Assembly (NCBI GenBank): GCA_045106825.1
Contig: JBGCFH010000076.1
Span: 1-47,857, forward strand
DNA from: CAWVWD01 sp045106825
Lineage (GTDB): Bacteria > Bacteroidota > Bacteroidia > Chitinophagales > Saprospiraceae
Length of the DNA stretch: 47,857 nt
Direction: 5' to 3'
Shown here: positions 25,029-33,347 of the stretch, one piece after another
How positions within the stretch are numbered: position 1 is the stretch's first letter
Layout: each line of letters begins with the position of its first letter
The notes under the pieces: generated by a model
The model's input: only the letters and a program-made list of their open reading frames with translations
The model's database searches: none
Told to the model about the DNA's origin: nothing
Position numbers and translations under genes: made by a program

Positions 25029-26564
25029 ATGAAAAACTTATTTACACTTTTATTATTCAGCGTATTTTTCTGCCTTTCGTTTATCCCGAAATCTCGTGGA
25101 GCAAATGATAGTTTAGCACAAAATACAGCTTTCGAGTTAATATATTTTGACTTCGATAAAGCCGAACTTTCAGCGACAGAACAACTAAAATTAGATGCGT
25201 TTATTCGATCCAATATTAATAAAGGGAAAAAACTGATTAATGTTAATATCAATGGACATACCGATTCTTACGGTTCAGATACTTACAATATCGAACTCTC
25301 AAAAAAACGAGCAACGACTGTCTATTATCGCATTTTACAATTAGGAATTCCAGAATCATTGGTAAACTATCAAGGCTTTGGCGAACAACAATTAATCATT
25401 CCGAAAGGCGACCAAATGACTCAAAAAGAAAATCGTCGAGTAACCGTAACTTTAACACTCGAAGCAATCAAAGAAATCAAGACAATCGAAACCCAACCAA
25501 AAATAGACGCAACTTTAACCTTGTCAGACTTGTATCAAAATACCAAAAAACCTTATGATGCTTTCACAATACGAGCTGGCGAGGTTGCTTTTATTAAAGG
25601 TAAAAATACCCGATTACAGTTTATGTCAGATGCGTTTTCGCATTTGCCGAAAGGCACACCAATTGAGATTCGAATGACAGAATATTACGATTATTCGGAC
25701 ATGATTCTCGCCAACCTTACGACCGAAATTGATGGCAAAATGCTTTCAACAAACGGTATGATTCACGTCGAAGCATTCATCGATGGACAACCAACAAATA
25801 TGACAGGACAAGCTTACGTTTGGTTTCCAAAATCAGAATATGACGATATGCAACCATATTTCGGTGAGGAAGGCGAGGAAGGTGTGACTTGGGCAAGATT
25901 GGCAGGAAATATCAACGAAACGGACAATTTACAAAAGTATTATACTTACTTGAAAAAGGTTGGGGAAATTGATAAAAGCTGGTCGTATACCTTAAAAGGT
26001 CGTAAGCTGAGCAAATGGCAAAAGTTTCGTCATATTGTGTTATTTGGTAGAGATTATTATCAACGTACAATTACGGATGAAACAAAAATCGTTCGTGATA
26101 TTGAATATGTATACGGTCCAGATACGATTGATGTTTATAAAGCATTTAAGAACTTTAGTAATAATGATGTTTACCAAAAACAAATGCAATATATTATCAA
26201 CAATGAAATCTTATCAATCAACAAATTAGGTTGGATAAATTGCGATAGATTTTATGATATTCCACAAGAACAAAAACGAGATTTAGCAGTTGATACAAAA
26301 CCTGATAACAATTTGTCCATAAAGGTAATTTGTAAAAAGGAAAAAGGAATCATGGCTGCTTATCCCAATAATAAAAATTACATTGCTGGAGGTTTACCAA
26401 AAAACTTGAATGTTACAGTAGTCGCTATTCGTACTTCAAACGACAAACCTGAATTAGCGATTAAGAAATTATCAAAAGTTCAAGATTTAGATAATGATGA
26501 TTTGGAATTTGTCGCTTATGATAATTTAGATGATTTTCGGAAAGCATTGAAAGCTTTAGATTAA
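25029..26564 (+). CDS. Exported protein with N-terminal OmpA-like domain fused to a Bacteroidota-specific domain
   Basis: The 511-residue product has a signal peptide (residues 1-24). An OmpA-type peptidoglycan-binding domain follows directly (about 35-150): YFDFDKAELSATEQLKLDAF, INGHTDSYGS, LSKKRATTVYYRI and ENRRVTVTL carry the conserved Asp and Arg that grip diaminopimelate. The next part (about 175-300) has a pattern known from large exported Bacteroidota proteins: PKGTPIEIRMTEYYDYSDMI, then LSTNGMIHVEAF and a GVTWARL end. The C-terminal 200 residues are not recognised. The OmpA domain is usually C-terminal behind a barrel, so the order is unusual. A periplasmic, wall-attached role is likely; the partner is unknown. 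Confidence 0.75.
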   Translation: MKNLFTLLLFSVFFCLSFIPKSRGANDSLAQNTAFELIYFDFDKAELSATEQLKLDAFIRSNINKGKKLINVNINGHTDSYGSDTYNIELSKKRATTVYYRILQLGIPESLVNYQGFGEQQLIIPKGDQMTQKENRRVTVTLTLEAIKEIKTIETQPKIDATLTLSDLYQNTKKPYDAFTIRAGEVAFIKGKNTRLQFMSDAFSHLPKGTPIEIRMTEYYDYSDMILANLTTEIDGKMLSTNGMIHVEAFIDGQPTNMTGQAYVWFPKSEYDDMQPYFGEEGEEGVTWARLAGNINETDNLQKYYTYLKKVGEIDKSWSYTLKGRKLSKWQKFRHIVLFGRDYYQRTITDETKIVRDIEYVYGPDTIDVYKAFKNFSNNDVYQKQMQYIINNEILSINKLGWINCDRFYDIPQEQKRDLAVDTKPDNNLSIKVICKKEKGIMAAYPNNKNYIAGGLPKNLNVTVVAIRTSNDKPELAIKKLSKVQDLDNDDLEFVAYDNLDDFRKALKALD

Positions 26565-26637
26565 AATGGAAGTATTAAGACCTTGAAAAAGTTCAATCTA
26601 AGTAATCATAGATTTTACGTATGGTTTTCAGAAAATG

Positions 26638-26757
26638 AAAAGAGGCTGTCTCAAAAGTCAGAAAAGAGAACAAGTTTAATAAACTTAAATTCAATTTATT
26701 ACAAATAAAAATAAATACTATTTGTAATAGTTTCTGACTTTTGATACAACCTCTTTT
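26638..26757. mobile_element. MITE-like 120-bp element with long terminal inverted repeats
   Basis: The 27-base left end (26638-26664) and right end (26731-26757) are inverted copies with about 22 matches; they begin AAAAGAGGCTGTCTCAAAAG. This end resembles terminal inverted repeats of transposons (GGCTGTCTCAAAA), known to me from several IS families. Inside are a perfect 11-bp hairpin (26697-26707 with 26719-26729) and a 6-bp one (26672-26677 with 26681-26686). No coding capacity is present. AAAATGA occurs on both sides but not directly abutting, so a target-site duplication is unproven. The element lies between convergent genes and may also terminate transcription. Confidence 0.6.
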
Positions 26758-26784
26758 ATAAAAAATGATGCGAAAGCATTAAGT

Positions 26785-27390
26785 TTATAACGTTTGTGTT
26801 ATTTGAAAGGAAGTTCCTCTCGAAAGTGGAATAGCAGAGTTTCTTTCATATAACGCACTATATTTTTTAAAAACAGCTTGATCTTGCTTCTTCGCATTGA
26901 TGTATAAACTATCGTAAGTTAACATAAAATCAAATACCTTTGGATTATCAATCAACTCGTCTTTAATCAAGTTTTCTTTAATTAAATCCATTAATGCACG
27001 TTTATCGTCTTCCGTAATTTCACCTTCTACTTCTGGTCTTTCAGTTGTTGTCTTTTTTGTATCAACAGGTTGATATTGTACTTCGCCATCAACATATTTG
27101 ATAACAAAATTTGTTAGTTCTTTAAATTCTGAGACCATCGGAGGCATAATTTTTTGATCGTTGATAGTCAATTCTTTGACGATATTGTTTGCATCAACAG
27201 TAATGTCCATATTCAGAACTTCGTCATCTCTTACGCCACTTGCCCAAATACGACGAGATTGTAATTCGTCTTTGTCATTAAACTTTTCGGATACCGTTGT
27301 ATTATGAATGTCGTACGCAGATGATTGAGCAAAAACAGTAATTGATACGAATAATAAAATTAATGATAGTACGTGTTTGATTGTATTCAT
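26785..27390 (-). CDS. Exported protein of unknown function, tandem paralogue A
   Basis: The 201-residue product has a Sec signal peptide (cleavage near VFAQS, residue 22). It aligns along its whole length with its upstream neighbour (27446-28054): shared motifs are V-EKF-(D/N)(D/N)K(D/E)(Q/E)L near residue 33, VKEL-(T/I)(I/V)N(D/E)(Q/K)K-MP near 72, and an identical C-terminus FQITQTL. The segment LYINAKKQDQAVFKKYSALYE resembles, from memory, the C-terminal part of BlaR1-like M56 proteins in Bacteroidota, without the peptidase domain. The two genes are 55 bases apart on the same strand and are probably co-transcribed. No function is claimed. Confidence 0.7.
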   Translation of the reverse strand: MNTIKHVLSLILLFVSITVFAQSSAYDIHNTTVSEKFNDKDELQSRRIWASGVRDDEVLNMDITVDANNIVKELTINDQKIMPPMVSEFKELTNFVIKYVDGEVQYQPVDTKKTTTERPEVEGEITEDDKRALMDLIKENLIKDELIDNPKVFDFMLTYDSLYINAKKQDQAVFKKYSALYERNSAIPLSRGTSFQITQTL

Positions 27391-27445
27391 TTTAGAGATT
27401 ATTGTAAATAACCACGAAAGACTATGAGAATATATTAATAGTTAA

Positions 27446-28054
27446 TCATAGTGTTTGAGTTATTTGAAAATATGTTGTTTTAGATAATGGAATAGTACAA
27501 AGTCTATCATAGACTTGTTTATATTTTGTAAATATATTACTGTCTTGTTTGTTTCCATTAAGAAACAAATAATTTCCTGTCATTGAAAAATCGAATGGTT
27601 GACTTTCATTTTCAAGCATTCCATCACTAATCAATTCTTTTTTGACTGTATCTAATAAAGTTTGCTTTTCACTTTCTGTCAATTTTTCTTTAAGATTTTG
27701 TCCAACAACTTTCACGACAGCATTTGCCTTTGGTTTTTCTAATTCTCGTTTTGTATCTGCATAACTAATCACATAATCTGTTAAGATACGATATTCTTTA
27801 AACATTAAAGGCATCACTTTTTTTTCATTGACAATTAATTCCTTTACAGCATTTTTAGGATTCACAATGACTTCCACCTTCAAGTCTTGTGAATCTTGTG
27901 TTCCATAAGAACGGATTTTACGAGCAATTAACTGTTCTTTATTATCAAATTTCTCATCGACAATAATTGTTGAAATATCGTATTTTACTTGTGCGAAAAC
28001 AGTTGTAGATAAAAATAAAATAAACAGGAATAATACATTTTTAAGTATTTTCAT
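27446..28054 (-). CDS. Exported protein of unknown function, tandem paralogue B
   Basis: The 202-residue product begins with a signal peptide (hydrophobic residues 5-21, cleavage near VFAQV). It is the first gene of a tandem pair with 26785-27390; both have the same length, the same domain layout and the identical end FQITQTL, but only about one third of residues look identical, so the duplication is old. The C-terminal part LFLNGNKQDSNIFTKYKQVYD matches the corresponding part of the neighbour. The M32 carboxypeptidase gene ends 79 bases downstream of this gene's start on the same strand and may share the transcript. Confidence 0.7.
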   Translation of the reverse strand: MKILKNVLFLFILFLSTTVFAQVKYDISTIIVDEKFDNKEQLIARKIRSYGTQDSQDLKVEVIVNPKNAVKELIVNEKKVMPLMFKEYRILTDYVISYADTKRELEKPKANAVVKVVGQNLKEKLTESEKQTLLDTVKKELISDGMLENESQPFDFSMTGNYLFLNGNKQDSNIFTKYKQVYDRLCTIPLSKTTYFQITQTL

Positions 28055-28133
28055 TTCAATAGTTTTTAATGATAAATATGTGGCAAATTATATTATTGAC
28101 TTTAATACGATTAAAATCAATTACATATTATAA

Positions 28134-29645
28134 TTAAATACCATAAATTGAACCAAACTTTTGTTTTGCATAGTCCATGAAGTAACTAAAGTTCAATTTT
28201 TCGCCAGTAATTTTTAGACACAATTCATCAGGAGTATAATAACGGCCATGCTGATGTATATGCTGACGCAACCAAGCTAATAAGTTACTATTATCACCTT
28301 GACTTATTTCACTTATTAAGTTTGGCATATCTTTTTGTGCTTGAGCGAAGAATTGAGCGGCATAAAAACTACCCAACGAATAAGTCGGAAAATAGCCAAT
28401 ACTTCCGTGAGACCAATGAATATCTTGCAAAATCCCTTCATTATCGTTGGTGATTTCGATTCCCATATATTCCTTGTATTTCTCATTCCAAACTTTATCC
28501 AGATTTTCCACTTCGATTTTGCCTTCCATTAATGCTTTCTCAATTTCAAATCGTATCAAGACATGAAAATGGTAATGTAATTCATCTGCTTCTGTTCGGA
28601 TTTCATTCGGAGCAATTTTATTAATACCATTATAAAAATCATCTAATGAAATATCGTTTAATTCATTCGGAAATGTCTTTTGTAATACTTCATAATTTGC
28701 TTCCCAATATGCCTTACTTCTTCCGACATTATTTTCCCACATTCTCGCTTGAGATTCGTGTATTCCCAAAGAACACGCTTCGCCAAGTGGCAAGCCATAT
28801 TCGTCCCAACTCAAACCTTGTTCATACAATGCATGTCCGCCTTCATGAATACAAGACCAAGCCATATTACTCAAATCATACTCATCAATACGAGTTGTCA
28901 CACGTACATCAGTAGGAGCGAAATTGATGGTAAATGGATGTGCAGAAACATCTTGACGACCTGCATCTAAGTCATAACCCATATTTTTTAACAATATTAA
29001 ACCAAAATCCCATTGTTTATCTTTATCATAAAATTTAGATAAAAACGAATTATCAACAGGTTGTTTTTCCTTTAATACTTTTACAAATGCGACCAGTTGC
29101 TCTCTAACATCTTTAAATAAAACCGTCAAATCTGCCGTTTTTGCATTCGGTTCATACATATTCAACAACGCATCATAAGGATGATCTTCATAACCAATTA
29201 GCTCCGCCGTCTCTCTACAAAAACCAACAATTTTCTTCAAAGCCTCTTTATAAATACCAAAATCATTCGCTTCTCTCGCTTTTATCCAAGCATGATAAGC
29301 TTCCGAAACTGCCTGTGAGCGACGAATAACAAACTCCGTTGGTAACTTCGTACTTTTATTATAATCTTTGATTGTTAACTCAACATTACGATGTTGTTGA
29401 GGAGTAAGTTCGTCATTGAGTTGTGTTAACGCTTCGAGTTCTTTTCCGAATGCGGAATCTGTAAATAATTCATGTGACATTCCTGCCAATGTAGCGATTT
29501 GTTGCGAACGAGCCGCTGCACCTTTTTTTGGCAAATTCACTTCTTTATCCCAGCTCATTAGTGCAATTGCTCCATTAATATCTGCGATTTTACACATTCT
29601 ACTTTGATATGCTTCATATTGTTTGTTCATATTCATTATTTTCAT
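28134..29645 (-). CDS. M32-family metallocarboxypeptidase (thermostable carboxypeptidase 1 type)
   Basis: M32 enzymes remove C-terminal residues from peptides with a broad specificity and depend on a metal ion. The 503-residue protein has the zinc motif HEGGH (residues 267-271, in CIHEGGHALYEQG) and the family motif GIHESQARMWEN (about 295-306). The N-terminus MSWDKEVNLPKKGAAARSQQIATL and the C-terminal IHQHGRYYTPDELCLKITGE are also typical. No signal peptide is present, so it is cytoplasmic, in peptide turnover. Three starts are possible at residues 1, 4 and 6. Confidence 0.95.
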   Translation of the reverse strand: MKIMNMNKQYEAYQSRMCKIADINGAIALMSWDKEVNLPKKGAAARSQQIATLAGMSHELFTDSAFGKELEALTQLNDELTPQQHRNVELTIKDYNKSTKLPTEFVIRRSQAVSEAYHAWIKAREANDFGIYKEALKKIVGFCRETAELIGYEDHPYDALLNMYEPNAKTADLTVLFKDVREQLVAFVKVLKEKQPVDNSFLSKFYDKDKQWDFGLILLKNMGYDLDAGRQDVSAHPFTINFAPTDVRVTTRIDEYDLSNMAWSCIHEGGHALYEQGLSWDEYGLPLGEACSLGIHESQARMWENNVGRSKAYWEANYEVLQKTFPNELNDISLDDFYNGINKIAPNEIRTEADELHYHFHVLIRFEIEKALMEGKIEVENLDKVWNEKYKEYMGIEITNDNEGILQDIHWSHGSIGYFPTYSLGSFYAAQFFAQAQKDMPNLISEISQGDNSNLLAWLRQHIHQHGRYYTPDELCLKITGEKLNFSYFMDYAKQKFGSIYGI

Positions 29646-29826
29646 AATATATCTTTTTGTAATATTACTATTGTGATAAGTACAGCATTTATACCATAAG
29701 TAGGTTTACTTCAATATTTCGACATATAATTATTTATAAATCCTGTAAAATTCTGTTAATTCTGTCGAAGTATTTAATCCCCAAAGTTTAATTTTTCTAT
29801 CCAATTAGCAATGTAGAACATCACTT

Positions 29827-30453
29827 TTATCTCTTTCTCACAATCATTAAACCATCACGAATAGGCAACAATAAATTCTCAACACGTTCATCTTCTTGTA
29901 TTTTTTTATTAAAACTATCAATTAAACGAGTGCGTTTGTCTGTAGCATTTTCAGCGACTTTTCCGCCCCAAAGTACGTTATCTGTAATGATAAATCCACC
30001 TTGACGAACCTGATTAAAAATCATATCATAATACAATGCGTTGTGCTTTTTTCCGGCATCAATAAAAACCAAATCAAAGGTTTCTGATAAAGTCGGCAAA
30101 ATCTCGACTGCATCGCCAATATGAAGATTGACTTTATTCGTTAACCTCGCTTTCGTTAAATATTTACGAATAATCGTTTCATTTTCTTCATTTACTTCAA
30201 TGGTATGCATAATACCATTTTCAACTAAACCTTGTGCTAAACAAATTGCTGCATAACCTGTAAAAGTGCCAATTTCTAAAATTACTTTAGGTTGTAACAT
30301 TTGACTAAAAAAAGTCAACAACTGACCTTGAATTTGTCCAGAAATCATTTGCGGTTGTAGCATTTTGATATATGTTTCTCTCCGTAATTCTCGTAAAATT
30401 TCGTTTTCCGTAGTTGTGTGACTTTCAGCGTATTGTGTGGTTTTATCTATCAT
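29827..30453 (-). CDS. SAM-dependent O-methyltransferase (YrrM/TrmR or caffeoyl-CoA type)
   Basis: This 208-residue class I methyltransferase carries the SAM motif LEIGTFTGYAAICLAQ (about residues 60-75), the post-I acidic strand IEVNEENETI, LVFIDAGKKHNALYYD (metal-binding Asp region, about 131-146) and TDNVLWGGKVA (second metal site, about 155-166). This is the cation-dependent O-methyltransferase family. The bacterial relative best known to me, B. subtilis TrmR, methylates 5-hydroxyuridine in tRNA wobble positions; small-molecule substrates are the alternative. It is a single gene. Confidence 0.88.
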   Translation of the reverse strand: MIDKTTQYAESHTTTENEILRELRRETYIKMLQPQMISGQIQGQLLTFFSQMLQPKVILEIGTFTGYAAICLAQGLVENGIMHTIEVNEENETIIRKYLTKARLTNKVNLHIGDAVEILPTLSETFDLVFIDAGKKHNALYYDMIFNQVRQGGFIITDNVLWGGKVAENATDKRTRLIDSFNKKIQEDERVENLLLPIRDGLMIVRKR

Positions 30454-30489
30454 TTATCTTCTAATTACTTTATACTACAAACAAAGATA

Positions 30490-30777
30490 CTACAAACTAT
30501 ATTTTAATCGAAAAGCAATTGCATAAGATATAAATTTAAAATCATAATTTGGATAAATATCATTTGTATAATAATTGAAATCACAAGCCAATTTTTCTGT
30601 GTGAGCATGTTGTCAAGGAATACATTTGAGAAGGTATTATATCAAAATCTGTTTCATTTAACCGACCAAATTCTCCTGTTTCATATAATATGGTAATTTG
30701 CCAAAATGAAGTTTCTTGTTGAGAAAAAGCAAGATTTGTGCAAAGCAAAATATAGAAATTATTAGGAATCTTTTCAT
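30490..30777 (-). pseudogene. Decayed exported/outer-membrane protein gene
   Basis: Coding traces run through all three minus-strand frames. An ATG at 30777 starts MKRFLIISIFCFAQ, a signal-peptide beginning. A second frame continues as LLCTNLAFSQQETSFWQITI and on through GEFGRLNETDFDIIPSQ. A third frame, entered near 30600, gives DFNYYTNDIYPNYDFKFISY and ends IAFRLKYSL with a TAG at 30490. Split signal peptide, FSQQ cleavage site and a barrel-like C-terminal strand suggest a small outer-membrane protein broken by at least two frameshifts and probably internally deleted. It is inferred from composition and motif continuity only. Confidence 0.5.
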
Positions 30778-30836
30778 GATTAGTATTGAATTATTCAAAA
30801 TAGAAATTTCAAGAATAAGTTAGCGAAAAATTCAAA

Positions 30837-30877
30837 AAAATAAAAATGGCTACTCAAAATTAATCAAGTAGCCATTT
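30837..30877 (-). terminator. Rho-independent terminator of the DUF1573 gene
   Basis: AAATGGCTACT (30844-30854) pairs perfectly with 30867-30877 over 11 bp around a 12-base loop. On the minus strand the stem is followed by TTATTTTTTT, a good U-run. It starts 19 bases beyond the DUF1573 stop codon. Confidence 0.85.
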
Positions 30878-30895
30878 CAAAATATGATATATTAT

Positions 30896-31564
30896 TTAAT
30901 TATTTTCCGAGTTTGGTTCTTCGCCTTTTGCAGTATTTCCTTCAGGATTGACACTTACATCTTCTTCAATCAACGAAGTTGGCACTTCTTCTTTAACTGT
31001 TGATTGATGCGTTACAAAACCTTCTAAGTATAATGTTTGTACTCGAGGATAAGCGTTTGAAGTTACTGTAATATTAGGTCGTTGCGTTCCCATTTTTCCT
31101 GTACTATTAAAAGTAACGGATATTGTTCCGCTTTCACCAGGTTTAATCGGTACAAAAGGATATGTTGGTGTTGTACAACCACAACTTGCCTCTGCATCTT
31201 TGATGATTAAGTCAGCATTTCCTTTATTTGTAAAGCTAAAAGAATGATTAACCACATCACCTTGTTCAATCATTCCGTACTCAAAAGTTTTTTTATCGAA
31301 AGATAACTTTGGTCGTTTTTGGGGAGCTGATTTTTGTTTTGGTTTCGTTGTCTCTATCTGTTTTTCTATCTCTTTTTCTATCTCTTTTTCGACTGTTTCT
31401 ACCACCATCATTTTTTCGGTTGTTGATTCAGTTGTTGTTTCAACGATAGATTTTGCTACTTCTTGTTGAGTTTGTTCTGTAGCCTGAGTGACTGATGTTG
31501 TTTCATCATCACAACTTATCAATGTGAAACTTGCTATAAGACAAATTATTATTAATAATCGCAT
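30896..31564 (-). CDS. DUF1573-domain lipoprotein
   Basis: From the ATG at 31564 the product has 222 residues with a lipoprotein signal MRLLIIICLIASFTLISC (Cys18). An upstream in-frame ATG at 31693 would hide this signal behind 43 residues and is rejected. A Thr/Glu/Lys-rich linker contains tandem EKEI units (about residues 60-90). The C-terminal part is a DUF1573 immunoglobulin-like domain: FEYGMIEQGDVVNHSFSFTNKG, SCGCTTPTYPFVPIKPGESG and TVTSNAYPRVQTLYLEGF. DUF1573 proteins are widespread in Bacteroidota envelopes; the role is unknown. The CGC pair in SCGCTTP is conserved in the family. Confidence 0.88.
   Translation of the reverse strand: MRLLIIICLIASFTLISCDDETTSVTQATEQTQQEVAKSIVETTTESTTEKMMVVETVEKEIEKEIEKQIETTKPKQKSAPQKRPKLSFDKKTFEYGMIEQGDVVNHSFSFTNKGNADLIIKDAEASCGCTTPTYPFVPIKPGESGTISVTFNSTGKMGTQRPNITVTSNAYPRVQTLYLEGFVTHQSTVKEEVPTSLIEEDVSVNPEGNTAKGEEPNSENN
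31354..31389. repeat. Three tandem 12-bp units inside the DUF1573 gene
   Basis: The unit CTATCTCTTTTT occurs three times (31354-31365 with one change, then 31366-31377 and 31378-31389). On the coding strand it encodes EKEI or EKQI. In-frame 12-bp units can expand or shrink by slippage without breaking the frame, changing linker length. Confidence 0.7.
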
Positions 31565-32074
31565 TTTAATTCGTTTGAAATAATGTAAATGAAAGGATTT
31601 ATGTGAAAATTTGCTGTTATTACTAACACAACTGGTATCAATATGATTCCTCTTTGTGTAACTTTTATACGTATAAATTAAAAATAGTGACATTTAAAAT
31701 ATTTGACATTAAATGATTTTTTAAATAAAACCTTTGAAATAATCATTTGTCAATGATTCCGTTGTATTTTGGTCACGATTCTAATAATTTATTATAGATT
31801 AGTAATCGTTACTATTATTTAATATGGTGAAATGATGTGAATTATTTTATTACTTACACTTTTATTATGAATGATAGTTTAAAACAATTAAAATGTATCT
31901 AACTTGCAATAAATTAATCAAAAACAAATATATTAAATTAATATACAAATGTATTAAAACATTTGTTGAATCCCCGAAAAAATGATTTTTTTTTAGTAAA
32001 AATTTAATCAGCAATTTTTAGATTGAATATTCGATAGTAACAATTTAAAAATTGCGAAAAAACATCCTCAATTT
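31565..32074. other. AT-rich divergent regulatory gap before lpxD
   Basis: The 510 bases between the DUF1573 start and lpxD hold no convincing gene. Two exact TAnnTTTG boxes face leftward (TACATTTG, complement of 31946-31953; TATATTTG, complement of 31925-31932), but both are far from the DUF1573 start. The palindrome CAAATGT...ACATTTG at 31946-31965 overlaps one of them. No rightward box matches exactly before lpxD. Confidence 0.35.
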
Positions 32075-33133
32075 ATGAAAATTACAGCACAAGCTATCTG
32101 TCAACTATTAAACGGAGAAATAGAAGGAAACCCTAATGTTGTTATTACACATCCTGCAAAAATTGAAGAAGGAAAAGAAGGGTCAATTTGCTTTTTGTCA
32201 AATCCAAAATATGAAAATTATGCCTACAGTACACAAGCTTCTGTCCTACTGGTAAGCAAAGATTTTGAAGCTCAAAAACCAATTTCATCTACACTGATTC
32301 GTGTCGATGATGTTCGGCAAAGTGTTGCGGTGTTATTACAACAGTTCTCAAAATATCAAAAGCAAACACCAAAAAGCTCTAACGGTACAAATATCACATC
32401 TGGCGTAGATGAAAATGCAACAATTGGTAAAAATACAACGGTTGGTTTATTCACAATCGTACGAACTGGTGCAACTATCGGTAACAATTGTACACTACAT
32501 GAACAAGTATTCGTTGGTGAAAATGTGACAATTGGAAATAATGTAGAATTATTCACTGGTGTAAAAATAATGCACAATTGTGTCATTGGTGACAACTGCG
32601 TTATTCATCCAAATACCGTAATAGGTAGTGACGGATTTGGTTATGCTCCTCAAAAAGATGGTTCGTTTGAGAAAGTTCCACAAATCGGCAATGTCGTCAT
32701 TGGAAACGATGTAGAAATCGGTGCGAACACCGTTATTGATCGAGCTACAATGGGTTCTACAATTATTAAGGATGGTGTAAAATTGGATAATTTGATTCAA
32801 ATCGCTCACAATGTCAAAGTCGATAAAAATACTGTGATAGCAGCACAAGCAGGTGTTGCGGGTAGTGTAAAGATTGGTAAAAATTGTATGATTGGCGGAC
32901 AAGTTGGTATTGCAGGTCATCTAACCATTGCTGATGAAACCAAAATACAAGCTCAAAGCGGTATTGCAGGAAGTATTAAAAAACCTAATACAGCGGTTTA
33001 TGGTTCTCCTGCGTTTAACTACAATGAGTATGTTCGTTCACATATTGTATTCCGTAGCCTTCCTCGAATGGAAAAACGCTTACGAGCATTGGAAAGAATG
33101 GTAAGAGAAATGTCGGAGAATGATGAAGATTGA
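32075..33133 (+). CDS. lpxD: UDP-3-O-acylglucosamine N-acyltransferase
   Basis: LpxD adds the second acyl chain, from acyl-ACP, in lipid A synthesis. The 352-residue protein has the N-terminal uridine-binding domain (residues 1-100, with GSICFLSNPKYENYAY), the left-handed beta-helix of hexapeptide repeats (about 105-310: IGKNTTVGLFTIV and GNNVELFTGVKIM) and a C-terminal helix that trimerises (MEKRLRALERMVREM). The catalytic His is expected in IQIAHNVKVDKNTVIAAQ (about residue 247). It starts a cluster with lpxC-fabZ and lpxA; the 214-base gap to lpxC has its own promoter-like box. Confidence 0.97.
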   Translation: MKITAQAICQLLNGEIEGNPNVVITHPAKIEEGKEGSICFLSNPKYENYAYSTQASVLLVSKDFEAQKPISSTLIRVDDVRQSVAVLLQQFSKYQKQTPKSSNGTNITSGVDENATIGKNTTVGLFTIVRTGATIGNNCTLHEQVFVGENVTIGNNVELFTGVKIMHNCVIGDNCVIHPNTVIGSDGFGYAPQKDGSFEKVPQIGNVVIGNDVEIGANTVIDRATMGSTIIKDGVKLDNLIQIAHNVKVDKNTVIAAQAGVAGSVKIGKNCMIGGQVGIAGHLTIADETKIQAQSGIAGSIKKPNTAVYGSPAFNYNEYVRSHIVFRSLPRMEKRLRALERMVREMSENDED

Positions 33134-33154
33134 TTATCAACAAAAAAAATAATG

Positions 33155-33162
33155 TATCTTTG
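33155..33162 (+). promoter_or_regulatory. Bacteroidota -7 box (TATCTTTG) upstream of lpxC-fabZ
   Basis: TATCTTTG matches TAnnTTTG exactly and lies 186 bases before lpxC; ATTG at 33129-33132 could serve as a loose -33 element 22 bases upstream. The long leader would carry two hairpins: TGATTGATT-AAT-AATCAATCA near 33246-33266 and a GAAGC/GCTTC stem near 33311. A separate promoter would free lpxC from lpxD expression. This is inference from consensus matching. Confidence 0.4.
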
Positions 33163-33347
33163 TTATTTATCGTAATTAATTGGTCTATCAAATTAATTAC
33201 AAATTATAAAAGCAAAGCAGAGTATTACTATATTATTGATTAATTGATTGATTAATAATCAATCATTATTAAGACAACTTTTAGAGAACAAAAGGTATAT
33301 AACCTCAGTGAAGCTCGGCTTCGCTACCAATAAATCTGGACATCCAA

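Noticed and set aside
26631..26771. AAAATGA as target-site duplication of the MITE-like element
   Set aside because: The right copy is displaced several bases from the repeat end in an A-rich region, so a chance match is likely.
31565..31693. 43-residue N-terminal extension of the DUF1573 protein
   Set aside because: It would bury a perfect lipoprotein signal whose Cys is 18 residues after the later ATG.
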